Assembly: GCA_026414125.1 (NCBI GenBank)
Contig: JAOAJQ010000031.1
Span: 1-10,222, forward strand
DNA: 10,222 bases
Reading direction: 5' to 3'
Source: Thermoproteota archaeon
GTDB taxonomy: Archaea; Thermoproteota; EX4484-205; JAAOZP01
Positions 1 through 6,323 of the stretch are shown in pieces. Position 1 is the first letter of the stretch; every line of letters starts with the position of its first letter. The notes below the pieces were generated by a model, which was not told where the DNA came from, did not search any database, and worked only from the letters and a program-made list of their open reading frames with translations. The translations under genes were made by a program, and so were the position numbers.

Positions 1-71
1 TACCTATACAGGTAGCCTGCTAAACCTACGGCAGTCAAGCCAGCTATCGGCGTTACTTGGAACCACTCCAT
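1..71 (-). CDS. N-terminus of a membrane protein, possibly membrane-bound pyrophosphatase (partial)
   Basis: The gene runs off the left edge; only 23 codons are visible. They begin MEWFQVTPIAGLTAVGLAGY and continue LYR, a hydrophobic first segment with no early charge, as in a multi-pass membrane protein. The start ATG (71-69) is well supported: GAGGG lies 7 bases upstream (83-79) and a clear TATA-like box lies at 127-135. The style (a short acidic/aromatic start, then PIAGL and an alanine/glycine/leucine helix ending in YLYR) recalls the first helix of archaeal membrane-bound, ion-pumping pyrophosphatases (HppA), which couple pyrophosphate hydrolysis to proton or sodium export. This identification is a guess from a very short stretch; another polytopic membrane protein is equally possible. 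That a gene starts here is much surer than what it is. Confidence 0.5.
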   Translation of the reverse strand, partial: MEWFQVTPIAGLTAVGLAGYLYR

Positions 72-126
72 GGTTTATCCCTCTAGTCACTCCTTTAACC
101 AGGCCGTTTGAGACAAAAACTCCTTA

Positions 127-135
127 TTTATAAAT
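127..135 (-). promoter_or_regulatory. TATA-like box for the leftward membrane protein gene
   Basis: On the minus strand this reads ATTTATAAA, close to the archaeal TATA consensus, 56-64 bases before the ATG at 71. Transcription would start near 105, giving a leader of about 34 bases that includes the GAGGG ribosome site. The call rests on pattern and spacing only. Confidence 0.5.
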
Positions 136-266
136 CTAATGTGAAGAAATGTGGACTGAGGAAAGATTATTCAAGACGCTCTTATTCAAAGGAGAAGATG
201 ATTTTGAATCCATAGGTTTTTTTAAGACAGCTAAACCCTTAGCATTTAAGAAACCTTAAAGCAAGA

Positions 267-274
267 TTTAAAAA
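267..274 (+). promoter_or_regulatory. TATA-like box for the purP pair
   Basis: TTTAAAAA lies 30-37 bases before the TTG start at 304, so transcription is expected around 293-300 with almost no leader. No ribosome site precedes the TTG, which fits a leaderless archaeal transcript. The stretch 136-260 between the two divergent promoters shows nothing else that I can interpret. Confidence 0.45.
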
Positions 275-303
275 GTGTAGCAAGACCTTAATGATAATCC
301 ATA

Positions 304-1305
304 TTGAAGACGACGAGTAAATACACTATTGCAACTATTGGGAGCCATTCTGCATTACAGATTCTTAAGGGAGGGAAAGAGGAGGGCTTCAGGACGATAG
401 CGGTCTGCAAAAAGGAGCATAGCTTCATATACCGTCATTTTGGAGTAGCGGACAGGATAATTGAAATCCCCTCTTACAGCGAGTTTCTCACAGTGGAGAA
501 TGATCTTTTAATGGAGAACGCGATCCTGGTTCCCCACGCGTCCCTAATAGCCTATATAGGTTCAGAGGCTGTGGAGAATATTAGAGTACCCTATTATGGT
601 AATAGGAGGATCCTGCGGTGGGAGAGCGATAGGAACCTGCAGAGAAAATGGCTTGAGAAAGCAGGATTGAACCTGCCTAAGGTCTACGAGGACCCCGAGG
701 AGATAGACAGGCTTTGCATAGTTAAGTTCCAAGGGGCGAAAGGAGGCCAAGGGTATTTTCTGACGAGGAGCAGCGAGGAGTTTTACAGGAAGATAGGTAG
801 CTCAAAGGATTATTCTATTCAAGAGTACGTGGTAGGCATCCCGGTCTACATTCACTACTTCTACTCAATAATCCGGAGGGAGCTTGAGCTAATGGGTTTC
901 GACAAAAGGTATGAGTCGAATGTTGACGCGATATCCAGGATACCTGCTGGCTTACAGCAGGATGTTGAGGCAACATACACAATAGTTGGGAATTTCCCGC
1001 TTTTCCTGCGCGAGTCCCTCTTGCCAGAGGTCTTTAAAATGGGGAAGAGCGTGGTTGAAGCCTCCAAGGAGGTCTGTGAGCCAGGCATATTCGGGCCTTT
1101 CTGCTTGGAGACTGTTGTAACACCGGATTTGAAATTCTATGTTTTCGAGATCTCCGCAAGGATAGTTGCTGGGACAAACGTGTTTATGGATGGTTCTCCA
1201 TATGCTTACTTGAAGCATGGCGTGTCCATGACTACGGGTAGGAGAATAGCCGTTGAAATAAGGGAGGCCGTTGAGCAGAATAGGCTTAAAGAAATATTAG
1301 GGTGA
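304..1305 (+). CDS. purP: PurP: formate-dependent AICAR ligase (FAICAR synthetase)
   Basis: PurP is the archaeal enzyme that makes FAICAR from AICAR, formate and ATP, the step before ring closure to IMP. The 333 residues show the family layout: an N-terminal PurP domain (DUF1246) with IATIGSHSALQIL (9-21) and an ATP-grasp C-terminal domain (DUF1297). Landmarks are VKFQGAKGGQGYF (140-152, glycine-rich ATP loop), IQEYVVG (172-178), LRESLLPEVF (235-244), PGIFGPFCLE (260-269) and FEISARIVAGTN (281-292), with E282 in a likely metal/ATP position. The start is TTG at 304: an in-frame TAA lies at 295-297, so no longer start exists. The protein therefore lacks roughly a dozen residues that usually precede the first strand (the paralog next door has them). 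It overlaps the extended reading frame of the next PurP gene by GTGA, so the two are probably cotranscribed. Family assignment is secure; activity is inferred from the intact motifs. Confidence 0.93.
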   Translation: MKTTSKYTIATIGSHSALQILKGGKEEGFRTIAVCKKEHSFIYRHFGVADRIIEIPSYSEFLTVENDLLMENAILVPHASLIAYIGSEAVENIRVPYYGNRRILRWESDRNLQRKWLEKAGLNLPKVYEDPEEIDRLCIVKFQGAKGGQGYFLTRSSEEFYRKIGSSKDYSIQEYVVGIPVYIHYFYSIIRRELELMGFDKRYESNVDAISRIPAGLQQDVEATYTIVGNFPLFLRESLLPEVFKMGKSVVEASKEVCEPGIFGPFCLETVVTPDLKFYVFEISARIVAGTNVFMDGSPYAYLKHGVSMTTGRRIAVEIREAVEQNRLKEILG

Positions 1306-1334
1306 CCATAATTAAACATTATTCAGTGATCAGC

Positions 1335-2507
1335 ATGACTATTAGGCTGGAGGAGGTTCGGAAAATTGTTTCAGAATACGATGCTGACAGCATAACCATC
1401 GGCGTGCTAGGCTCGCATTCAGCAGAGGAGGTCGGCGTCTCAGCGAAAACAATGGGTTTCAAGACACTCGTCGTATGTCAGAAGGGCAGGGAAGAGCTAT
1501 ATGCTAAATACAACAAGCATCTTTTCGATCACGTGTTAATGGTTGACAAGTTCTCAGACATGGTTAGCGAGGAGGTTCAGGAGAAAATGAGAAACCTAAA
1601 CACCATATTTATTCCGAACAGGTCTTTCTCAGTCTACGTGGGCTACGACAATATTGAGAAAGTCTTCAGGGTTCCATTATACGGCAACAGGATGATTCTG
1701 AGGGCTGAGGAGCGTGGCGAGGAGAGAAACCAATACTGGCTTCTAGAGAAGGCGGGAATAAGAATACCCCGGAAGTTCAGCAAGCCTGAGGAGATAGACA
1801 GGCTGGTGATAGTTAAGGTTCAGCAGAAGAAGAAGCCTCTTGAAAGAGCGTTCTTCTATGCCTCCTCACCTGAGGAATACTACAGGAAGGCGGAGGAGCT
1901 TATCAGAAAGGATGTGATAAGTGAGGAAGGATTGAGAAAAGCCAGGATAGAGGAGTACGTGCTGGGCCAAAGGTTCAACGCTAACTTTCAAGGGTGGGCT
2001 TTGAAAGATGTTTTCGACGATTTCGACCTGCTTGGATTCGACGACAGGAAGCAGACGAATCTTCATGGTATACTTGGGCTGCCTGCTAAAAACCAGTTGT
2101 CTCTGGATGTGCCTGTTAAGAACGAGGAGGTTGGCCACTACGGGTTGACGATGAGAGAGTCTCTAAAACCCCTTGTATACAGGGCTGCGGAAAAATTCAG
2201 GAGAATATGTGAAAAAGAGTACCCGCCTGGGATGATTGGGCTTTTCGCGCTTCAGGGTGCGATAGCCTATGATGCTGAAGACCCTGAGCAGAAAAGGCTT
2301 GAGTTCTATGTTTTCGACGTAAGCCCAAGAATACCCGGGTGCCCATGCGTTGGGCCGACTTCCCCTGAGATGCGTAGGATAACCTTGAAGTACTCAAATC
2401 GTTTGATGGAGTATGGTTTGGAGAGAATAGAAGCACCTATGGATTTACCCATGCTGGAAATAAAGTATGCTGCTAAGAACAATAGGCTTTGGGAAATCGT
2501 GACATAA
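1335..2507 (+). CDS. PurP-family paralog with altered ATP-grasp motif
   Basis: This 390-residue protein aligns along its length with the upstream PurP: ITIGVLGSHSA (20-30), YGNRMILR (116-123), PEEIDRLVIVK (151-161), EEYVLGQ (206-212), the T-x-RESL motif (272-277), PPGMIGLFALQ (297-307). It departs at key places. Where PurP has the GAKGGQGYF loop, it has QQKKKPLERAFF (163-174), and the FEISARIVAGTN segment becomes FDVSPRIPG (327-335), with Asp for Glu. I recall this ERAFF/VGH form as a separate PurP clade in archaea, so it is probably a fixed paralog and not decay; the frame is open throughout. Its reaction is unknown to me: a related ligase, a PurP partner or a purine step lacking an assigned enzyme are all possible. 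The ATG at 1335 is chosen because it gives the family's usual first helix (EEVRKIVSEYD); a GTG at 1302, overlapping the purP stop, would add 11 residues. Confidence 0.85.
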   Translation: MTIRLEEVRKIVSEYDADSITIGVLGSHSAEEVGVSAKTMGFKTLVVCQKGREELYAKYNKHLFDHVLMVDKFSDMVSEEVQEKMRNLNTIFIPNRSFSVYVGYDNIEKVFRVPLYGNRMILRAEERGEERNQYWLLEKAGIRIPRKFSKPEEIDRLVIVKVQQKKKPLERAFFYASSPEEYYRKAEELIRKDVISEEGLRKARIEEYVLGQRFNANFQGWALKDVFDDFDLLGFDDRKQTNLHGILGLPAKNQLSLDVPVKNEEVGHYGLTMRESLKPLVYRAAEKFRRICEKEYPPGMIGLFALQGAIAYDAEDPEQKRLEFYVFDVSPRIPGCPCVGPTSPEMRRITLKYSNRLMEYGLERIEAPMDLPMLEIKYAAKNNRLWEIVT

Positions 2508-2513
2508 GGGATA

Positions 2514-2535
2514 CTGGAGGATATTCTTATTCCAG
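2514..2535. terminator. Possible hairpin after the purP pair
   Basis: CTGGA(GG)ATA pairs with TATTCCAG across a TTCT loop: an eight-pair stem with a two-base bulge, beginning 7 bases after the stop codon. It is not followed by a strong T run, so termination is only a possibility. Confidence 0.25.
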
Positions 2536-2567
2536 CTTATTATGGAGTCTAAAGCAGGGCAGATTCT

Positions 2568-2742
2568 TCAGAAAAAGTGATTAAATCCTTTCTCACGAAT
2601 TTCTCTAATCACAGCTGCATATGCCTCATCGCTTTCCAATAGTGACTCTAAAGGGTCCTATTTCAATAAATGCTGAGAACGATAGGCTTAGTGACGGCCT
2701 TAAGGTTTTCAAAACTAGGTCTAATGACCCTGTTAACATCAT
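2568..2742 (-). pseudogene. Possible remnant of a small unrecognised gene, frameshifted
   Basis: The spacer 2508-2819 has no intact gene, but its minus strand reads like coding sequence in two pieces. From ATGATG (2742) the frame gives 38 codons including SFSAFIEIGP. From 2657 a second frame gives 29 codons containing LESLLESDEAYAAVIREIRE, an amphipathic, charged helix, ending at TGA 2570-2568. The frames switch at a CCCTTT run near 2650-2655, where the loss of one base would join them into a protein of about 57 residues. I do not recognise the family; its size and helix would suit a small antitoxin-like or DNA-binding protein, which is speculation. The plus strand of the same stretch has an open 43-codon frame, so coding on either strand is uncertain. 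Confidence 0.25.
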
Positions 2743-2819
2743 AGAATACTGATATTTTCAAAATACAAGTGCGTAATATATGATACAAATGAGTTCTTGT
2801 TTGATTATGATGATTAGAC

Positions 2820-3017
2820 TCATATTTTTGGTGCAAGGAAATACGTAAGCAGGAAGAATAGTAATGTCAGAAAACCGATAATCGCGTGAAGAATAATGAA
2901 GCGTTTATACCAGCGTTTAGCATGCTTAACGAAAGGCACAATCCCTGTAAGAGTAGTAGCTATTAGTAAAACCAGTGTTGTATCAGCAAGAAGATAATGT
3001 AACAAGAGACCGTACAT
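2820..3017 (-). CDS. Small two-helix membrane protein, partner of the SagB-type enzyme
   Basis: This 65-residue protein has two hydrophobic helices (about 3-29 and 40-61) joined by a positive loop, KHAKRWYKR (31-39). By the positive-inside rule it is a hairpin with both ends outside. Histidines at 7, 32 and 44 lie in or next to the helices and could bind heme or a quinone, but no known heme motif is complete. The start is chosen as ATG 3017 because GGAG (3030-3027) is 9 bases upstream; a TTG at 3026, overlapping the upstream TGA by four bases, would add three residues but sits directly against GGAG. It follows the SagB-type gene with about six bases between and its ribosome site lies inside that gene's end, so the two are surely one operon. 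I infer a membrane anchor or electron-transfer partner; I do not recognise a named family. Confidence 0.7.
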   Translation of the reverse strand: MYGLLLHYLLADTTLVLLIATTLTGIVPFVKHAKRWYKRFIILHAIIGFLTLLFFLLTYFLAPKI

Positions 3018-3022
3018 TCCAC

Positions 3023-3763
3023 TCAACTCCTAGGGTAACCAACTGGAATGATGTAAAGCGGCTTCTGCTCGTATGGTAATTTTAGAAGACTTTGAACCTG
3101 ATCATCCTTGAACGCTCCAATCACAACCATACCAAGCCCACGGGCCGTTGCTTGCAGATAGAGGTTTTGCCCAACGTGACCAACCTCCATATGCACGTAG
3201 CGGATACCACGCTCACCATATCGGCCTGTCGTACGCTCATAGACTGCTGCGATAACTATGTTGACCGGAGCTTCCCTAACCCAGCCCTGGTCTAGCGCAG
3301 CCTCAGCAAGGCTTGAGCGCAAGTCACCTTTCAAGATGCTTTCCAGCTGATGCTCATAGGGGTCGTAGCGATAGAGCCCTTCATCCAATCCTGTTACACC
3401 GTTTTCACCAACTACTAAATAGACCTCTAAGGGATAGGTTGCCCCGGCAGATGGGGCTGCTCTAAATCCTCTAGCAGGATCCGTGATTCCTTGAGCCGCC
3501 CACATTAGTTGCGAAACATCCTGGAGGCTCAGAGGCTTATCTGCGTAGCTTCTTATAGACCGTCTCCGCTGGATTGCTTCCTCAACAGACATCCTACCTA
3601 TTACATCAGGACTCGGAAGTTTAACGAAACCATACGCTTCAGAAGGTTTAGATTCATTATGTTTGAGCCGTGTTAAGGAGGTTAAAACAGCAGCTACGAT
3701 GAGAGCTACTGCGAACAGAACTACCATTGTCAGTATTCTCTGGTTGAACAATTTAATACCCAT
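3023..3763 (-). CDS. Membrane-anchored SagB-type nitroreductase (FMN flavoprotein)
   Basis: This 246-residue protein belongs to the nitroreductase superfamily, SagB/ThcOx type: FMN enzymes whose best known members oxidise azolines in peptide natural products, though most archaeal ones have no known substrate. A hydrophobic helix spans about 11-30. The flavin domain follows: EEAIQRRRSIRSY (61-73, FMN phosphate site), LMWAAQGIT (86-94), RAAPSAGATYPLEVY (101-115), GLYRYDP (129-135), HMEVGHVGQNLYLQA (191-205), GLGMVVIGAF (209-218) and PLYIIPVGYP (235-244). The start is ATG 3763, with GGAGGG (3775-3770) six bases before it and a TATA-like box at 3797-3804; an upstream in-frame start at 3841 lies before that promoter and is unlikely. 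By hand count 10 of 18 arginines are CGN, against about a fifth in purP and tldD, hinting at transfer. No YcaO or precursor peptide gene is nearby. Confidence 0.88.
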   Translation of the reverse strand: MGIKLFNQRILTMVVLFAVALIVAAVLTSLTRLKHNESKPSEAYGFVKLPSPDVIGRMSVEEAIQRRRSIRSYADKPLSLQDVSQLMWAAQGITDPARGFRAAPSAGATYPLEVYLVVGENGVTGLDEGLYRYDPYEHQLESILKGDLRSSLAEAALDQGWVREAPVNIVIAAVYERTTGRYGERGIRYVHMEVGHVGQNLYLQATARGLGMVVIGAFKDDQVQSLLKLPYEQKPLYIIPVGYPRS

Positions 3764-3769
3764 ATTTAT

Positions 3770-3804
3770 CCCTCCACATAAAATAACTTGAAGCGGTTTA
3801 AATA
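3770..3804 (-). promoter_or_regulatory. Promoter and ribosome site deciding the SagB-type start
   Basis: On the minus strand TATTTAAA (3804-3797) is followed about 25 bases later by GGAGGG (3775-3770) and then ATG 3763. The order fits transcription from about 3774-3778 and a short leader, and it excludes the longer reading frame that begins at 3841. Confidence 0.55.
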
Positions 3805-3872
3805 GTTTACCATAGTCGCGGTTCAATTCAGCCTCAGTCAAGCGATATGTCGTTAAACCTAATCAAAAAGGA

Positions 3873-3893
3873 GTTTTAAACATAAAAAATAAA
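3873..3893 (+). promoter_or_regulatory. AT-rich promoter region of the isomerase-family gene
   Basis: GTTTTAAAC at 3873-3881 and an A/T stretch to 3893 lie 26-46 bases before ATG 3919. Either could bind TBP, giving a leader of 0-16 bases. No convincing GGAGG precedes the start, so translation is probably leaderless or nearly so. Confidence 0.4.
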
Positions 3894-3918
3894 TGTTGAC
3901 ATTCAAAACTCTTAAAGC

Positions 3919-5406
3919 ATGAAGGTCTGCGTAGTATTTATAAGCAAGCCGCGTTTTGAAGCAGGCCATCCATACATAGGGTTTGACAACGAGGAGTATA
4001 AAAGGGCTGTTTTAGAAAGGCTTCGTGAAAGGTTTAGAGACTTGGAGTTTATTGATGAAGAAATAGTCACAAAGTACAGTCACGACCTCATTAAAAAGAT
4101 TAAGGAGGACGTGAAAGAATGCGATGGATTACTTCTTTACACAATTGGACAATATGGAGATCCTGGAATAGTTGATTCGGGTGTTGAACTAATAGAGCTC
4201 AATGTTCCCACCGTGTTGGCGAATTACCCATATGGTGGCGACCCAGTATTCCTGAAAATATACGACAAGGTCAAGGGCAAAGGATACAGGGTGCTGCCAA
4301 TATCCTCGCCGGATTTCAAAGATGTTGAAAAAGCCATAGACATGCTTAGTAGAATACTCTCGATGAGGGGTAAAAGGGTTCTGTTATACACTCTAGAAGA
4401 GGAGACCGGTTTGAATCAAGAAGGCCTGATTGAGCTTGTAAGTCCAGACTTGGGAAAACCATATGTTGAAAAAATGGTTGAGCAGATTTTTAGTCGAGAA
4501 GGAGGATGGTCTATCGAAGAAACCTACATAGACTTGGTTGGCACGGATCAAGCGCATTCCTGGAGGAGAAACGAAGAACTCTACATGAAGAACCTGCAGG
4601 AGGTTTTCGGCATTAAAATCGTAAAGCGTCATCCAGACGAGGTCACAGAGTATTATCGCAAGGCAGACCAGAAGGAGGTGGGGAAAATCGTTGAAGAATG
4701 GAGAAATAATGCAAAAAACATTCATCCTGAGACTGCTGAAAGAGCTATTGAAAACGCTGCTAGACTTTATCTAGCTTCAAAAGAATTGATGAAGAAACAC
4801 CATGCTGACGCAATATCCTTTGACTGCGGCACCCTTTTCCTTAGAGGGAAGATGCCTGCATTCCCGTGTTTCGCATTCTCTAGGCTGATGGATGAAGGAT
4901 ACACGGGAATCTGCGAGGCGGATCTGGATTCTGGTATAAGCGCTCTCTTCATCAGGCATCTCTTCGACAAACCGAGTATAATGACTAACCATTCGCTCGA
5001 CACTATTCATAACCGAGTTACCTACATGCACTGCTTTGCCCCGACGAGAATGCTTGGACTAGAAGAGAAGCCGTTGCCATATGAGATTGAAAGACACGGT
5101 GAATCGCATGGAATGGGTGCAGTACCATTCGTAGAGTTTCCAGTAGGGGAAACATTGACGACGATCAAGATAAGCATATTGAAGAAGAAGGTCGCAGTAA
5201 GAACTGGAAGAATCATCGGCATGGTTAGGGATGAAAAAGCCTGCAGAGTAAAGGTTCTGGTGGAGTCGGATGCGAAGAAGATTTTGGAAAACTACGATTG
5301 GGATACTTTTGGTTTCCACAGAGTAAGTTTTCTAGGAGATCATAGGGACGAAGTAATATCTGCAGCAAGACTCGTAGGTTTAGAAGTGTATGAAGAAGAC
5401 AAGTGA
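3919..5406 (+). CDS. L-fucose/L-arabinose isomerase family protein
   Basis: The 495-residue length and three-part layout match the archaeal branch of this metal-dependent aldose-ketose isomerase family. An N-terminal Rossmann-like part includes DGLLLYTIGQYGD (69-81) and VPTVLANYPYGGDP (96-109). The middle part is helical (about 165-290). The C-terminal part carries ADAISFDCGTLF (296-307), ICEADLDSG (331-339), NHSLDTIHN (357-365), MHCFAPTRMLG (370-380) and FGFHRVSFLGDHRDE (464-478). By analogy with bacterial FucI (Glu, Asp and His hold a manganese ion), E333, D361 and H467 are the likely metal ligands; this is inferred by motif, not alignment. Many archaeal members have no known substrate, and no kinase, aldolase or sugar transporter is in view, so fucose itself should not be assumed. 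The gene stands alone, with its own promoter. Confidence 0.85.
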   Translation: MKVCVVFISKPRFEAGHPYIGFDNEEYKRAVLERLRERFRDLEFIDEEIVTKYSHDLIKKIKEDVKECDGLLLYTIGQYGDPGIVDSGVELIELNVPTVLANYPYGGDPVFLKIYDKVKGKGYRVLPISSPDFKDVEKAIDMLSRILSMRGKRVLLYTLEEETGLNQEGLIELVSPDLGKPYVEKMVEQIFSREGGWSIEETYIDLVGTDQAHSWRRNEELYMKNLQEVFGIKIVKRHPDEVTEYYRKADQKEVGKIVEEWRNNAKNIHPETAERAIENAARLYLASKELMKKHHADAISFDCGTLFLRGKMPAFPCFAFSRLMDEGYTGICEADLDSGISALFIRHLFDKPSIMTNHSLDTIHNRVTYMHCFAPTRMLGLEEKPLPYEIERHGESHGMGAVPFVEFPVGETLTTIKISILKKKVAVRTGRIIGMVRDEKACRVKVLVESDAKKILENYDWDTFGFHRVSFLGDHRDEVISAARLVGLEVYEEDK

Positions 5407-5420
5407 GGAGCCACATTAGA

Positions 5421-5449
5421 AATCTTTCAAGCTATCGAATAAAAAGATT
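5421..5449. terminator. Weak inverted repeat between convergent genes
   Basis: AATCTTT (5421-5427) and AAAGATT (5443-5449) form a perfect seven-pair stem with a 15-base loop between the isomerase-family gene and the oppositely oriented nucleotidyltransferase pseudogene. The stem is AT-rich and the loop long; a shared terminator is only a possibility. Confidence 0.25.
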
Positions 5450-5482
5450 CCAAGGGTTAAAGTTCCAACTCCCAGTTAAAGC

Positions 5483-5769
5483 CTAAGCCACACCTATTAG
5501 CGCGCGCTCCATACTCCATTCGCTTTTCAACTTGTCCTCGTAGTCGATCACAAACTCCTTATACCTAACCTCGTCTTCGCGTCTCATCCCCAGTCTCGCC
5601 TTCTTCCTCTTGAAAAAATAATGTCAACATCTAAGAACCTGTCAAAGTATACTCTGGTTAGACCGCCTAGGAACACAATCCCAACTACACTGTTTCGCTT
5701 CAGCTTCGAAGCGAACTCTTCACCTACGGCTTCAGCAAGCCTATCCGCCTTAAGTTTGTTAAACCCCAT
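5483..5769 (-). pseudogene. Frameshifted, shortened nucleotidyltransferase (Pol beta/MNT superfamily)
   Basis: From ATG 5769 the frame runs 61 codons and carries a nucleotidyltransferase motif: VVGIVFLGGLTRVYFDRF, then LDVDII, with G35-G36 and metal-binding positions D47 and D49. It then hits a premature TGA. At the A6 run 5613-5618 (T6 on the coding strand), one extra T would continue the protein in frame as FFKRKKARLGMRRED (52-66), through VIDYEDKLKSEWSMER (71-86), to TAG 5485-5483: 95 residues in all. The continuation is rich in family-like character (a YxxFxIDYE strand and an SEWSMER helix), which argues for a real gene broken by one base. Two motif positions are also worn: V40 where Gly and L46 where Ser are usual. 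Archaeal homologues I know are longer, so the C-terminus is also lost. A promoter-like GTTTAAAAT sits at 5800-5792. An assembly error in the A6 run could explain the frameshift but not the short end. Confidence 0.7.
5496..5509. repeat. Copy 1 of a shared 14-base motif with a GC palindrome
   Basis: ATTAGCGCGCGCTC occurs here and again, identical and in the same orientation, at 6504-6517. Its core AGCGCGCGCT is a perfect 10-base palindrome. Both copies sit at the 3' ends of decayed minus-strand genes. In this copy the motif is within the restored C-terminal codons of the nucleotidyltransferase. Confidence 0.6.
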
Positions 5770-5791
5770 CGATCCTTTCTACTCACCAACT

Positions 5792-5800
5792 ATTTTAAAC
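5792..5800 (-). promoter_or_regulatory. TATA-like box before the nucleotidyltransferase pseudogene
   Basis: GTTTAAAAT on the minus strand lies 23-31 bases before ATG 5769, the spacing expected for a leaderless archaeal gene. It suggests that the broken gene may still be transcribed. The rest of 5801-5898 shows nothing I can name. Confidence 0.4.
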
Positions 5801-5898
5801 ATTCAATTGCTGTTTTGAATCAATACTGCCATGACAGAAGGATCTAAGGCACCTGAAACCAGAAAAAGATAATGCGAACCATGTGTTGCGCGGTTGTT

Positions 5899-6303
5899 TT
5901 AGTATTCTACTTTCCTCGGGAGCTTCTTCGCCTGCTTAACCCAGTCTGTGACTTGCTCCAGCGTTGGAGGTCTCCTTACGAGTTTCTTCTCCTTATTTAT
6001 CTCAAGGATCTTAGCGTGGAGGTTTGCAGGGTCTCTTTTGGCGAGTTCAGCAATGGTGTCGACACCGGCTTCCTCAAGCAGGTCAGAATATTCTTCCCCA
6101 ATCCCCTTAATCCTGAAGAGATCTGCAAGGTTCACCCATTCAAGAATCAGCTTTTCCGAAATCCCGGTTTTCTCAGCGAGCATCTTCCTCCCATCCTTTG
6201 ACCCAGCAGCCTTAAGCAGATCATCCGTCGTTTTAATCCCAGCTTCTAGAAGCTTCTTCGCGTACTCGGGCCCGATCCCCTCAATCTTCTCTATCTTTTG
6301 CAT
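5899..6303 (-). CDS. Helix-hairpin-helix protein of DUF4332 type
   Basis: This 134-residue soluble protein consists of two tandem helix-hairpin-helix units. The first has IEGIGPEYAKKLLEAGI (7-23) followed by TTDDLLKAA; the second has IKGIGEEYSDLLEEAGV (65-81) followed by DTIAELAKR. The GIG turns are the classic DNA-backbone contact of this fold. The helical C-terminus includes RRPPTLEQVTDWVKQAKKLP (110-129). Order and length match the DUF4332 family, widespread in archaea and bacteria and without a settled role; members resemble the helical repeats of DNA repair and ribosomal proteins, so nucleic-acid or protein binding is likely. ATG 6303 is chosen because a TATA-like box at 6324-6333 puts transcription at about the start codon, so the gene is probably leaderless. 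Palindromic and tandem repeats just upstream (6359-6437) are candidate regulatory sites. Confidence 0.85.
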   Translation of the reverse strand: MQKIEKIEGIGPEYAKKLLEAGIKTTDDLLKAAGSKDGRKMLAEKTGISEKLILEWVNLADLFRIKGIGEEYSDLLEEAGVDTIAELAKRDPANLHAKILEINKEKKLVRRPPTLEQVTDWVKQAKKLPRKVEY

Positions 6304-6323
6304 AAAGAATAATGCAGGTAACT

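Noticed and set aside
242..259. TTTAAG/CTTAAA inverted repeat before purP
   Set aside because: Only six AT-rich pairs close to a TATA box; expected by chance in such sequence.
2620..2753. 43-codon plus-strand reading frame starting MPHRFPIV
   Set aside because: No ribosome site, no recognisable family and a competing minus-strand reading; kept only as part of the remnant region.
3764..3841. Longer start of the SagB-type protein at 3841
   Set aside because: The extra 26 residues lie upstream of the TATA-like box and the GGAGGG site, and the first hydrophobic helix only begins after the ATG at 3763.
5621..5818. Plus-strand 65-codon frame over the nucleotidyltransferase pseudogene
   Set aside because: It is antisense to a stretch with a clear nucleotidyltransferase motif and is rich in Ser/Pro/Thr, typical of a shadow frame.
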